Shown here in pieces: positions 1-9,143 of a DNA stretch of 64,000 bases. The DNA is from Megaustenia siamemsis. Taxonomy: Eukaryota; Mollusca; Gastropoda; Stylommatophora; Ariophantidae. A program made the translations under genes and the position numbers. Numbering within the stretch: position 1 is the first letter of the stretch; each line of letters opens with the position of its first letter. Location of the stretch: assembly GCA_032433765.1 (NCBI GenBank), contig JAVIAB010000092.1, positions 100,242,886-100,306,885 of the forward strand, read 5' to 3'. Under the pieces are notes generated by a model that made no database searches, was not told the origin of the DNA, and worked only from the letters and a program-made list of their open reading frames with translations.

Positions 1-7
1 CTCTGTT

Positions 8-129
8 GCATCATTCTCTCGGTTGCGTCATTCTCTCGGTTGCCTCATTCTCTCAATTGCCTCATTCTCTCGGTTACCTCATTCTCTCGGTTACCTCATT
101 CTCTCGGTTGCCTCATTCTCTCGCTTGCC
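8..129. repeat. 17-bp minisatellite, about 7 copies
   Basis: Imperfect tandem copies of a 17-bp unit of the form CATTCTCTCGGTTGCCT run from the window edge. Short open frames here are by-products of the repeat. No gene is seen. Confidence 0.85.
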
Positions 130-522
130 TTATTTCTATGTCCAAACCATTGATGGTAATCGGGGACAATTTTTTAAAAGAAGAAAAAAGTGTAACAGCA
201 TTTAAGTGGTAATTAACAAAATAAAAGTCGACGTCTCGGCCAAGTAGTCCTTCAGCTGGAACAACAAACAACAGCACAAAACTATATATATAAGGATATA
301 TACACACAATTTTTCAAGACTTACTATGAACACTTTTCATCACAGTTAATAAACAAGTAATCTCAATTTATGTTTTATGGAATGTTTATTTTAATGGAAT
401 GTTACTATACTACATATGGATATGCACAATAAATATATTATTATATAAATGTATATATACATTTTAAAGAAAAAAACTTCAAATTATTGAGAAAAATTAT
501 TTCAAATTTATTACACATTCAT

Positions 523-978
523 AAACTAAGAATAGCAAAATGTTACATCTTTTCAATATTCCTGTATGGTGCAGAAACATGGATATTAGTTAGACAAGAA
601 AACAGAACAGAAAATTGAAACTCTTGAAATGTGGATTTGTAGAACAATAGGAAGAATTGGATGGAAAGAAAAGAAAACAAACGATGAAGTTTTGAAACAA
701 CTGGAAATGAAAAGAGAACTACTAAACACAATTAGAACAAGACAAATGACATTTTTGGGGCATGTTAAAAGACACAACAGCCTAATAAAGGTAATATTGA
801 AGGGAAAATACAAGGTAAAAGAGGCAGATGCAGACCAAGACTAACATGGACGAGTAACATCAAAATATGGACAAATCAGCCTATAACAATCTGCACTATC
901 AAAGCAAGAGACAGAGTGGAATGGCGCTCCATGGTAGCCAACCTTCGATGCGGAGACATCACTCAATGATGATGATGA
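523..978 (+). mobile_element. L-B LINE 3' fragment (RTE-like), 5'-truncated
   Basis: This is the C-terminal end of an RTE-like ORF, readable in pieces as GAETWxL, IGRIGWKEKKTND and FLGHVKRHNSL, ending in a (TGA/ATG)n tail. The 12-bp sequence TTACACATTCAT occurs at 511-522 and again at 979-990, so it is a target-site duplication and the copy is a 5'-truncated insertion. A small internal duplication (TTAGACAAG) and a frameshift break the frame. It matches the C-terminal part of the intact L-B copy at 30677-33531. Confidence 0.85.
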
Positions 979-1152
979 TTACACATTCATATTATAATAT
1001 AACAGAATCAATTAAACCTTAAAATAAAAACTATAAGAAAAGATATCCATTGCCATGTTAGCATGTGGAAAGATAAACAGTCCAATCTGGCATTTGTTGC
1101 CCTTCTACAGATCTCACATGAAATCCTGAATATTTATTTCTTGCAAAGCCTG

Positions 1153-1154
<2 letters not shown>

Positions 1155-1196
<42 letters not shown>
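1155..1196. repeat. (TA)n microsatellite
   Basis: An uninterrupted AT dinucleotide run. Confidence 0.95.
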
Positions 1197-1199
<3 letters not shown>

Positions 1200-1200
<1 letters not shown>

Positions 1201-1690
1201 GGGTTTCTAAGATGGCGGATCTAGTCCACGATCTCTCGATCGCTGCAAAAAGTGCATTCGATGTCTGATTAATTTCAGTTCTCCATCGCACTCCTATGCG
1301 TTAAAGTCAAGATAATGATCTACTTATTACATCTGCGCTGATAAAATAATGTCGTACGCCGGCGATATTCCATTTTCAACAAATCATGTGTTGTGAATGC
1401 GACCTTCCATCGTCTAGGCTTGTTCTGCGCTTTACGTCACATTGGTGCTGTTCATGACCGCTGTTGGATTTGCTTGACGCAAATTATTTCAATGTTACTT
1501 ATTAATGTGAAATGCTTCGTCAGTCGCAGTTTTATCTCATTATGGAATTTGCACCGTGTTCTGTTCGTCGTAGGCTACATTCACTAGAGTAATCAAGAAT
1601 CTAAAGGGCGCGTCGTTGCTGTGCTTGCGCAATTGTTGTGTGCTACGTCATTGTAATGGCTCATCGTAAATCCCTAGACCAATGTTACGC
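1200..1690 (+). other. CpG-rich segment with YY1-like motif
   Basis: This stretch has visibly more CpG than its AT-rich surroundings. AAGATGGCGG at 1209-1218 matches the YY1 core, a common motif just downstream of animal transcription starts. The ATG inside it opens an 18-codon frame (1212-1268) that stops without a convincing splice donor. It may be a host promoter or first exon, or the 5' region of the adjoining R1 repeat. No product is recognised. Confidence 0.3.
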
Positions 1691-1943
1691 TAATCTTACG
1701 GTCTGTTGTTTGATGTGCGACGGGGATAATCTGACGACTAACTGTGTGTTTGTATGTTCGAAATTGGAGTCAACAACGATGGCCTAACATCATCAAGCGC
1801 TATACATTTTTAAAGAAATATGACGATCATTACTTTCGGGAGGACGTGAACTTCTGGTATATGGTGGATAGGCGGCAGGAATCATTGAAGGCACTGCATG
1901 AAAAGTGTTCCTTGTTGCAGTTTCCTCGTATTCCAAGTCCAAG
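1691..1943 (+). repeat. R1 unclassified interspersed repeat
   Basis: About 250 bp that recurs in reverse orientation at 20830-21047: matching stretches include the TTGGAGTCA, CGGCCTAACATCATCAAG, GGAGGACGTGAACT and GGATAGGCGGCAGGAA blocks. About 50 bp near its start (TTGTTTGATGTG) also resembles 52183-52235. An S2 SINE abuts its right end. No coding capacity is seen. Confidence 0.65.
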
Positions 1944-2268
1944 GGGGACTGGTTGGTCTTGAGGCAGGACGCCGGCCTCGGGACAGAGAGGTTGTGGGTT
2001 AAAATCTCGGCTCCACCGGTTGGGATTTTTATTTATGATTTCTCTCTGCGACAACCACCTCTGGTCTCAGCAGCGAGGCCTGACTTGAAACTTCAATTAC
2101 TCATCGACGGGAAAAACATGAGTACCTCCGAAGTCGGAGTTATCTGCCTGTGCGGCGAGGGACCCCTGTGCACACGGCTGCCAGGGAAAAATGGATTAAC
2201 ACGCGAAATTCAGTTCCTAGTCGCTAGGAATTTCGTCAGAGTTGAAAGCTGGCGAACGCAACAACAAC
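1944..2268 (+). mobile_element. S2 tRNA-derived SINE
   Basis: The head is tRNA-like: GGTTGGTCTTGAGG, then a B-box-like GGTTGTGGGTTAAAATC. It is followed by a conserved body (GGTCTCAGCAGCGAGGC, ATGAGTACCTCCGAAG, GGGACCCCTGTGCACACGG) and an AAC-rich tail. Other copies are at 23767-24002 (minus), 29186-29511 (plus) and 63875-64000 (minus, cut by the window end). Confidence 0.8.
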
Positions 2269-2290
2269 AATATATGTATATATATATATA
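2269..2290. repeat. short (TA)n tract after S2
   Basis: An AT run directly following the SINE tail. The next 180 bp is AT-rich with no feature. Confidence 0.8.
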
Positions 2291-2479
2291 ATCTTTGACA
2301 AGAGGTTGTACATAACTTACATTTAAGATTGCGCTAAATTAAATCGCGCATCTTCTTGTATATTTAGTTAGAAAACTTTTTTGTTTCGTCATTTTTTTTT
2401 TTTGGTAAATTTATATTTTCTAATTTCATTTCTGAGAAAAGGATAAAGTAATTTAAGTATAACTTCCATGTATGCCTTG

Positions 2480-2700
2480 ATAAGCGTATGGAGAAAATGT
2501 CCATAGAGACCATATTTTTCCATGACCAGCAACACATTTTTTGGGCGATGTTGGTCGGTATCACACCAGGCCGCTTTACGTCATGTGTTCCCATGTTTAG
2601 GTGAACCTCAAAGCCTCGTCGGCCTGGGCAGAATTTGCCACATCTAGGAATCAATCCTAGGCTGGCTTTAAAACACTCAATAAACAAACTGGCAACTTGT
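2480..2700 (-). mobile_element. decayed S1-related SINE
   Basis: Read on the minus strand, GGTTCACCTAAACATGGG, AAAGCGG, GTGATACCGACC and CCCAAAAAATGTG follow the order of the S1 body but are strongly diverged. An old or related subfamily copy. Confidence 0.5.
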
Positions 2701-2967
2701 ATGAATTTCTCAATAAGTTTTACAACAAATATGGCCTATTTTATAACAATCAACCACCACTGCCCCCCACTGGGTGTTTGATTGTCCTCAGTGAAGTGTG
2801 CATGCACTGATGAAGAATCGGATTGTCATTTGTTTCTGTCGCGAAGAAAATGTCGGATTTTACTGTTTATCTTTTCTTTTTCGACAAGTCCGTAAATGTG
2901 TGCTTTGTTCTTACATCTTATAATTATTTATTACCCCGAACAATTTGCAGTTATTTTAGACAGAATT

Positions 2968-3226
2968 GGGAGCCGCGATAGCTCACTGGTTAGTGAATTG
3001 GAGTAGAGAGGACAAGAGGTCGGATTCGATCCTGATCGACGGCTTCCAGGTTCACCCAGCCTTTAATGGGTACCTGATTTTTGCTGGGAAAATAAAGCGG
3101 CACTGACGTAATACCGACCAGATTACCCCAAAAATCATGTGCCAAAGGTCTGTAAAATTATGTTCACTAACACCATATTCCCTACATTCCACTTGGCGTG
3201 ACGTGGCTTTTTACTTTACTTACTTT
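2968..3226 (+). mobile_element. S1 tRNA-derived SINE
   Basis: A tRNA-like A box (GATAGCTCACTGGTTAGTG) and B box (GGTCGGATTCGATCC, 3018-3032) are followed by a body containing TTCACCCAGCCTTTAATGGG, TAATACCGACC and CACCATATTCCCT. The tail is TTTACTT-like. Flanks carry TTTTAGACAGAA and TTTATAGACAGAA, an imperfect target-site duplication. Other copies: 3765-4010, 59965-60231 (minus), 61151-61410. Confidence 0.85.
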
Positions 3227-3264
3227 ATAGACAGAAATACATTTTCTGTTAGCTTAGAAATTAT

Positions 3265-4291
3265 ACTTCTTCTACCTTTCAGCTCACTGTGGAGCATAGG
3301 TCTTCAACAAACACTTTCCAAGCCGTTCTGTTTCTTGCCATTCCTTTAAGATCGTTCCATGTTTCCCCATCATCTTCATCTCTGCTTCTTTCTGTCTTCT
3401 CCAAGAATTCTCTGGTCTTCCGTTTTGTCTTTTTCCCTGGAGATACTAAAAAGGGGCATGTTGTGTAATACTCTCAGTTGGCTTCCACAGTGGGTATTCT
3501 GTCCAGCGCCTTCGTCTTCGCTTATCTCTTTATCCACTGGTATTTGACTGGTACATTTCCATAATTCTATGTTAGTGATTTTGTCCTGCCATTTCCATCC
3601 GTTTATGATGCGTAAGCATCCATTAATGAAAGTCTATATCTTCATGATTGTCAATTTAATTGTTTTCCATGTTTCACAGCCATATAATAAGACTGACTTA
3701 ACACTGGAGTTGAAAATTTGTATCTAAGTATTTAACCTAATTTCTTTGGACTTCCATATGTTTCAGCCGTGATAGCTCAGTGGTTAGTGTACTGGACTAC
3801 AAAGGACAAGAGGTAGGGTTCGATCCCAACCGACGGCTTCCGGTTCACTCAGCCTTTAATGGGTACCGGATTTTTTTTTCTGGGAAAGTAAAGCGGCACG
3901 GGTGTAATACCGACCACATTACCCCAAAAATCATGTGCCGAAGGTCTGTAAAATTTATGGTCACTAACACCATATTCCCTATACGCCACTTGGCATGACG
4001 GGGGTACTTTACTTCCATATGTTTCCCAGTGTAACAAATGCTCCTCTTGCTTTTGATATCCTTATTTTGGTATCATTTTCTGTTCCTCCCTCTTTGTCTA
4101 TATTACTACCCAGATATATGTAAGATTGTATGTCAATTGGAGGTATTTCTCCTGGTTTTATTTGGCTATTGCCAAATGCATTAATTCTCATAATTTTCGT
4201 CTTATCTCTACTTATTTTCAGTCCTATCTGCTGTGATCTCTCATCAAGCATGCTCATTTTATCTTGCATCTGTTGATGGTTGTGTGATAGG
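3265..4291 (-). mobile_element. L-C LINE 3' part, split by an S1 SINE
   Basis: The 3' third of an L-C element (RTE-like), 5'-truncated near 4291. The minus-strand frame at 4009-4269 reads SQQIGLKISRDKTKIM, then YIYLGSNIDKEGG, the region after the RT catalytic box. The C-terminal region at 3265-3750 carries many frameshifts. The (GAA)n tail lies at the low-coordinate end. The S1 at 3765-4010 is inserted within it. The uninterrupted sequence can be seen in the L-C copy at 29529-35633. Confidence 0.85.
3765..4010 (+). mobile_element. S1 SINE nested in L-C, with exact TSD
   Basis: A complete S1 with A box and B box. The 14-bp target duplication ACTTCCATATGTTT is at 3750-3763 and at 4011-4024. 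The other L-C copy reads TTTCCATATGTTTCCCAG without interruption, confirming the insertion point. Confidence 0.9.
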
Positions 4292-4735
4292 AGATAATTA
4301 AAAATGGCATTAATGACATATTAAAAGATTTAACCATTAGAAAGAACTGGCTTATAAACACCATTCTGCAGAGGAAATTAAAATAAAATGGCCACGACAA
4401 AAGACATAGTGGGCTGGAAAGAACAATAATATAAGGCAAGATTCCTAGGCGACGCATCAGGGACAGACCAAGAAGAAGGTGGTTTCAAGACATCGGGGAG
4501 ACCTTCAACATGACAACAGAAGAAGTGGATGATCTGGCTAGAGACAGAGATTCTTTCAGACGAGCTGTGTTGAATGTAACATTCTGTGGGAATCTGGCTA
4601 GATACAGAGATTCTTTCAGACGAGATGTGGTGAATGCAACGTTCTGTGGGAGATCTTGCTAGATACAGAGATTCTTTCAGACGAGCTGTAGTGAATGCAA
4701 CGTTCTGCAAAGGGCATACGACCAGATGATAATGA
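4292..4735 (+). mobile_element. L-F LINE C-terminal fragment with 3x tandem segment
   Basis: A decayed C-terminus of an RTE-like ORF: RRxRDRPRRRWFQDIGETF, then DDLARDRDSFRRAV and ATFCKGH. A 60-61 bp segment (starts 4531, 4591, 4652) is tandemly triplicated and covers the last codons. A second copy without the triplication is at 15737-15935. 4736-5278 holds no gene that I can support. Confidence 0.7.
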
Positions 4736-5280
4736 GAGCAGAGGCGATCGACAGTAACAACGCTGAAAGTTGTCAGCGACTCACAGCTGATGGCTTTCGC
4801 CAGGATCGGCGAAACCAGAACTATCGAGACCATACTCCACTTCCTCTCGGTGCACCTAGTAACAGACTAACCCATCTAGTCTGGACATGTGAGTAAGGTT
4901 AGCGAGAGGTCATAAAACTCGGTACTCAAAAGTGCCGCGCTGAGTCGGATATATTAGACCAAAATGCACAAATATTACAGTTCTGCTGCAAATCACATTA
5001 CGCATACACGCCCACATCTAAAGGTGGATGATGAAATGATTGGTTGAACGCAAGTATTTGGTTTTGATGTAAAAGTGTTAATGATTTTTTCTTCCTATTA
5101 CTTTTGACGGGTTGTAACTGAATCTATTGTATCAACCTTTCTTGTCATTGAGCATAACTTAATAAAAAAAAAATAACGTTTAGTTTCCACAATAAAAATT
5201 CATTATAACAAAAGTTGTTTTTTTTTTTGCTGACATAGTTGGCATCATCAATTTATAATAATAAATATACGAAATATATA

Positions 5281-5560
5281 GGGGAGAGTGGGGAGAAATG
5301 GACCATCATTTTTCATTTCTCACCAAAATCGGTATATCTCTATAAATAATAATAATTCTGCGATGTTATTCATATCGCTGAGTGAAATATCCATTTATTT
5401 CAAAATATAGTCTTCAAAGAATGGTTAAACATTAACACTTTTTATGAAATATACATTTGAAACAATGATACCATAGTGGGGTGAAATGGACCGCATATGG
5501 GGAGAAATGGAACTGATGAAGGGGAGAAATGGACCATAAGTAGGAGAAATAGTCCATGAA
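5281..5560. promoter_or_regulatory. Left terminal and subterminal repeats of the pogo element
   Basis: The outer repeat at 5281-5305 is followed by inner copies of the same word between about 5478 and 5560 (GGGGTGAAATGGACC, GGGGAGAAATGGAAC, GGGGAGAAATGGACC, and a weaker GGAGAAATAGTCC). Repeats of this kind are usual binding sites for the HTH domains of the cognate transposase. That role is inferred here. Confidence 0.7.
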
Positions 5561-5566
5561 AATCAA

Positions 5567-7519
5567 TTAATACAATTGTATGTTATCAAAGGATATCTTG
5601 AAACGTAGATAGCTTTCTGTTCTTTTTGTACCCTTGCAGCAAATAGGTTGTGGTAAAATTGCTTTAATTTGACTCATTTTAACAGTCCCTATATCTTCTA
5701 CAGTAGGCCAAAAAAACTTAGCAAACATTTTCCCACTTTTTCTTAAAAAGCTGATTTCTACATCACCATCTTCATCTTCAAGCTGCATGACTTTCCCAAT
5801 TAAATATTTTGTTCTCTTTCCTGTCTCAAACTCACACACAACATATAGACCAAGATTTATGTCTGTACTTTCTACACCATCCATTCTGATATTGTTGTTT
5901 TCGTCATCGCTATCACGCCCATTATCAGACACGTCAGAATCTGTGTCATCATCATATGGTATATTGTCAGTATCATCATCAGAATCACTGATATTTTTTT
6001 CAAGCACAAAAAGTGATTTCTTGGCTTTTGATAGAGTAATATTCTTTGTGTTTTCTGATCTGCATTTCATTTTTATTTCCATCATTGCTGGAGATGATGT
6101 CGCCAGCATTGTTTTTCCACGTTTTCTTCCTCGATTGCTTTCCTTACGAGGGGCAGCCTTAGGATATCCTTTAAATAATTCAGGAGGAGAAAACGCTGTT
6201 ACAACTTCTGCCGGGGCATCATCATTTGGAGACACTGGATATGTTGTTAATGAATACAGAGAGTTTGAAGTACCACTGATTGAGGCCCTTTTATCAGTCA
6301 TGTCTAAATTAGACTTAATTGAAATAGTTACTGGTGCTTCTGTAATCTGAGGCCTGTCTGTGATGTCAGAAGGTAGAAAATCTTCAGCATTGAAAATATC
6401 TTGATCCAGTGGCCAAATGCCAGTAGCTTTGAACCCAGACATTATGTTTTGTTTGGTAGAGGCCCTAACAAAAGCGGTACCTCCAAGCTCTGCAAGTTGA
6501 TAGATGGAGAGGGTGTTTCCAACATTCTTTATCATCCATGAATCTGCTAAATGGCTAAATGCTGCTTTCATGGGTCCAAAGACAGTCCGATCCAATGGTT
6601 GCATTTTGTTGCTTGTATGTGGTGGAAGAGTGATGACATGAATATTGTTCTGCTTTGCCAACTCCAGAGCGGGAAATGAAATATGACTTTCGTGATTATC
6701 CATAATCACAATAATGGGATATGTCTCTGAAGGTCTAACACATTTTATAATATGTTCAACCACTTTCAAAAAATTTTCACTTGTCATCCAGCCTGAAGAG
6801 TGGGTAAGTCCTAAAGAGCCTTCAGGCGCTCCATTTAACATAAAGTGTTTAAAACATTTTCTTGGAAACACAAACACTGGTGGCAAGCTGTCTCCAGTAG
6901 CAGAAACAATGCAGCACATTGTGACAAGTTCACCTCGCTCTCTTGATGTAATTTGCCCAACCTGTTTGGTACCACGTGGTGCAATGACTCTAGGAACATT
7001 TTGTACTGTTGTCACACCTGTTTCATCAAGATTGTAAATCTGAGCCCCACTTACATTCAGAGTTGTATAAGAGACTTGTAGTAATTTAAAAAATGTTGCA
7101 ACATTGTGTCTGTTAAATGCAGTTGCTCGTGCCAATGATGTTGCTTCTGGCTGTCTTATTGACAATTTTTTATGTCGCCTCAGAAAGCCATAAAGCCATT
7201 CTCTACCTGCCATTGAGTTTTCACTCCACGTTTGTGGACATTTCAAACGATTTAATGTTGCCATTTCAAAGGCAAGAGTACGAACATTTTTTGGAGTTAG
7301 TCCGTGAAACATTTTGGAACACTTATCAAGATAATTGGCCAGACTCTCTTCCTGCTCATGATTAAAAATCTGACTGTGCTGATAATTTGGAGTGAGTCTC
7401 ATTACCGACAATTTTGACTTTTTAATATTGTTTAGCAGTGTTGTACGGGCTATTGCATATTCCCTGGAGGCTTGTCTAACAGGCATGCCATCTGTAACGG
7501 CAGTGACTGCAGCTCTCAT
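5567..7519 (-). CDS. Pogo/Tigger-like transposase (DDE_1), 650 codons
   Basis: Cut-and-paste transposase, expected to act in the nucleus on the ends at 5281 and 8135. Residues 1-36 form a pipsqueak-type HTH (PVRQASREYAIARTTLLNNI). Residues 55-135 resemble a CENP-B/Tc5 DNA-binding HTH (GREWLYGFLRRHKKLSIR). Residues 160-340 are the DDE_1 core: D165 in NLDETG, D274 in IMDNHESH and D310 in MQPLDRTVFGPMK, giving the DD35D spacing usual for pogo relatives. A very acidic run of Asp, Ser and Asn lies near residues 510-560, followed by a C-terminal tail. The first Met used here (7519) is probably not the original start: an upstream ATG at 7573 in the same frame gives MPRVYQRKTDQ, typical of this family's N-terminus, then TGA at 7538-7540. 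Translation today would need the internal ATG or readthrough. No other stop or frameshift interrupts the frame. Confidence 0.9.
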   Translation of the reverse strand: MRAAVTAVTDGMPVRQASREYAIARTTLLNNIKKSKLSVMRLTPNYQHSQIFNHEQEESLANYLDKCSKMFHGLTPKNVRTLAFEMATLNRLKCPQTWSENSMAGREWLYGFLRRHKKLSIRQPEATSLARATAFNRHNVATFFKLLQVSYTTLNVSGAQIYNLDETGVTTVQNVPRVIAPRGTKQVGQITSRERGELVTMCCIVSATGDSLPPVFVFPRKCFKHFMLNGAPEGSLGLTHSSGWMTSENFLKVVEHIIKCVRPSETYPIIVIMDNHESHISFPALELAKQNNIHVITLPPHTSNKMQPLDRTVFGPMKAAFSHLADSWMIKNVGNTLSIYQLAELGGTAFVRASTKQNIMSGFKATGIWPLDQDIFNAEDFLPSDITDRPQITEAPVTISIKSNLDMTDKRASISGTSNSLYSLTTYPVSPNDDAPAEVVTAFSPPELFKGYPKAAPRKESNRGRKRGKTMLATSSPAMMEIKMKCRSENTKNITLSKAKKSLFVLEKNISDSDDDTDNIPYDDDTDSDVSDNGRDSDDENNNIRMDGVESTDINLGLYVVCEFETGKRTKYLIGKVMQLEDEDGDVEISFLRKSGKMFAKFFWPTVEDIGTVKMSQIKAILPQPICCKGTKRTESYLRFKISFDNIQLY

Positions 7520-7729
7520 AATGGACTCTGGTACTTTTCATTGATCTGTTTTCCTCTGGTAAACACGGGGCATGTTTTGACTGGAAAGAAAACATATAAA
7601 AAAGGCTTAGATAGAAAGTTTCATATAGTTTCAATGTATTTCTTCAATTGTTTAAACAAATTGAACAGATTTTGTTTAAACAGATTTTTAAATAATTTGT
7701 GATTAATGTATAATGCAATACTGAAACCG

Positions 7730-7772
7730 TTTCGGGGAGAAATGGTCCAATGACGGTCCATTTCTCCCCACA
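7730..7772. promoter_or_regulatory. Palindromic GGGGAGAAATGG motif upstream of transposase
   Basis: Two copies of the terminal-repeat word face each other: GGGGAGAAATGGTCC and, about 6 bp on, GGTCCATTTCTCCCC. The pair sits about 160-200 bp upstream of the ancestral transposase ATG, inside the right arm of the element. It could be an autoregulatory transposase site. Confidence 0.6.
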
Positions 7773-8290
7773 GATATTCAAATAGAAAAAAATCACATAA
7801 ACTCTAAAATTTCATAATTTTTTGGCATAAAGAACATTATTTACGTAGGAAAATAGTAATTCTGTATATAAAATAACTTACCGTGCAGTCAGAAAAACAG
7901 CAACAAAAATTTAGCTTGCAATGTGACTTCAAAGTCCCAACTTTTTCCTTGCTAAAAATATGATCACGAATTGTGAAAATTCACGCGGGCTTAAAGAAAC
8001 CGGATGTTGTTCCTAGAAATGATCTCATACTGTTAGTGTTTTTTCATTATGGTCCAAATTAATATGGACCATTAGTTTTTGAGATAAAGGAGGGGGTCCA
8101 ATTCTCCCACATGTCCATTTCTCCCCACCCTCCCCTACAATAAAATATAACACTAAATAACAATGGAATAAAATAGACTTCGCAGTAAAGTGTTAGAAAT
8201 ATCAAACTGTGATTCCTTCACATTTATCACTTTTTCTTATAATAGTTTTTAAATTAATTACTGAAATTTCCCGCATTGCGAAAGTAACAC

Positions 8291-8293
<3 letters not shown>

Positions 8294-8325
<32 letters not shown>

Positions 8326-8326
8326 T
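8294..8326. repeat. (TA)n microsatellite
   Basis: An AT dinucleotide run. The flanking 8140-8690 is AT-rich with nothing else recognised. Confidence 0.95.
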
Positions 8327-8760
8327 GAAAACTTAAATACCACGCAATAATTAGAAGGAAAAAAACGTTGTAAAATACCCCGATATCTTTCAGAAACATA
8401 ATTGTGAAAAAAATATGCGAGACAATTGTGAACATAATCCAGACTTGTCTGATGTTGATTACTAGTGTGCAGAGAAAGGAGGGCGAGAAAAAAAAAAAAG
8501 CAAGCAGATAATGGAGCTCAACCAGACGCTGTTGGATTCTCAAACAGACTGATTTCATGTGAAATCTTTTATTCCTATAACGATATCAGCATGTGCTTTT
8601 AAATGAAGTGAGGCCTCTTGTAATTTTTTTTTTAAAAGGGGTGGGAACTCAGAGCCTCATTTAGCTTATTTCCACATTAGGTCTAGATCGGGCCCTGGTA
8701 AGAAGAATAACGGAAGCAGGAATAACACTGAATATACAACATAAGTCTAGTCATACAAAC

Positions 8761-8886
8761 ATGGCTGACCACTGAAAATCACATGGCAAACCACTGAAAA
8801 TTACATGGCTAACCACTGAAAATCCCATGGCAAACCACTGAAAATCACATGGCAAACCACTGAAAATCACATGGCAAACCACTGAA
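8761..8886. repeat. 22-bp tandem array, about 6 copies
   Basis: The unit is ACCACTGAAAATCACATGGC plus two bases. It lies just before ADKLAK-like coding sequence of the LINE RNase H domain. Confidence 0.85.
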
Positions 8887-9143
8887 AAGCTGAGTCTGCA
8901 CGCAAAAACAGCAGACAAACTTGCAAAATCAGGTGGGAAAATTCGATAGTCGAACTAGTCTCAAAGAGGTGACACTCATGAAACATGCCAGGAAAACTGA
9001 TTGGAGAGAACTGTATAAAAGAATATGAGGCTGAAAATGACAGTTTCAGTAGACATAGAGAGACTAAAATTATCAAACTCAGTGTAGGTCACTGTGGTCT
9101 CTAAGCACATCTATACAATATATGACACAATGACAATGTAACA

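Larger units (their letters stand above)
5281..8135 (-). mobile_element. Complete pogo/Tigger-like DNA transposon
   Basis: A 2,855-bp element with terminal inverted repeats. The left end begins GGGGAGAGTGGGGAGAAATG and the reverse complement of the right end begins GGGGAGGGTGGGGAGAAATG. It is flanked on both sides by TA (5279-5280 and 8136-8137), the target duplication of the Tc1/mariner-pogo superfamily. It encodes one transposase on the minus strand with a pipsqueak-like HTH, a CENP-B-like HTH and a DDE_1 catalytic core. GGGGAGAAATGGACC-like motifs recur inside both ends. Ends, TSD and catalytic frame are all present, but an in-frame stop at 7538-7540 lies near the inferred ancestral start. 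Confidence 0.93.

Noticed and set aside
1212..1268. 18-codon frame at the YY1-like motif as a first exon
   Set aside because: It stops without a credible donor and matches nothing I recognise.
2968..3040. tRNA gene (also heads at 3765, 12100, 15230, 61151)
   Set aside because: A and B boxes are present, but they belong to repeated SINE heads with bodies, tails and TSDs; no complete cloverleaf gene was found.
4378..4833. 151-codon minus-strand frame with repeated segments
   Set aside because: Shadow of the triplicated L-F C-terminal segment on the opposite strand.
5787..6350. 187-codon plus-strand frame
   Set aside because: Antisense shadow of the transposase coding region.
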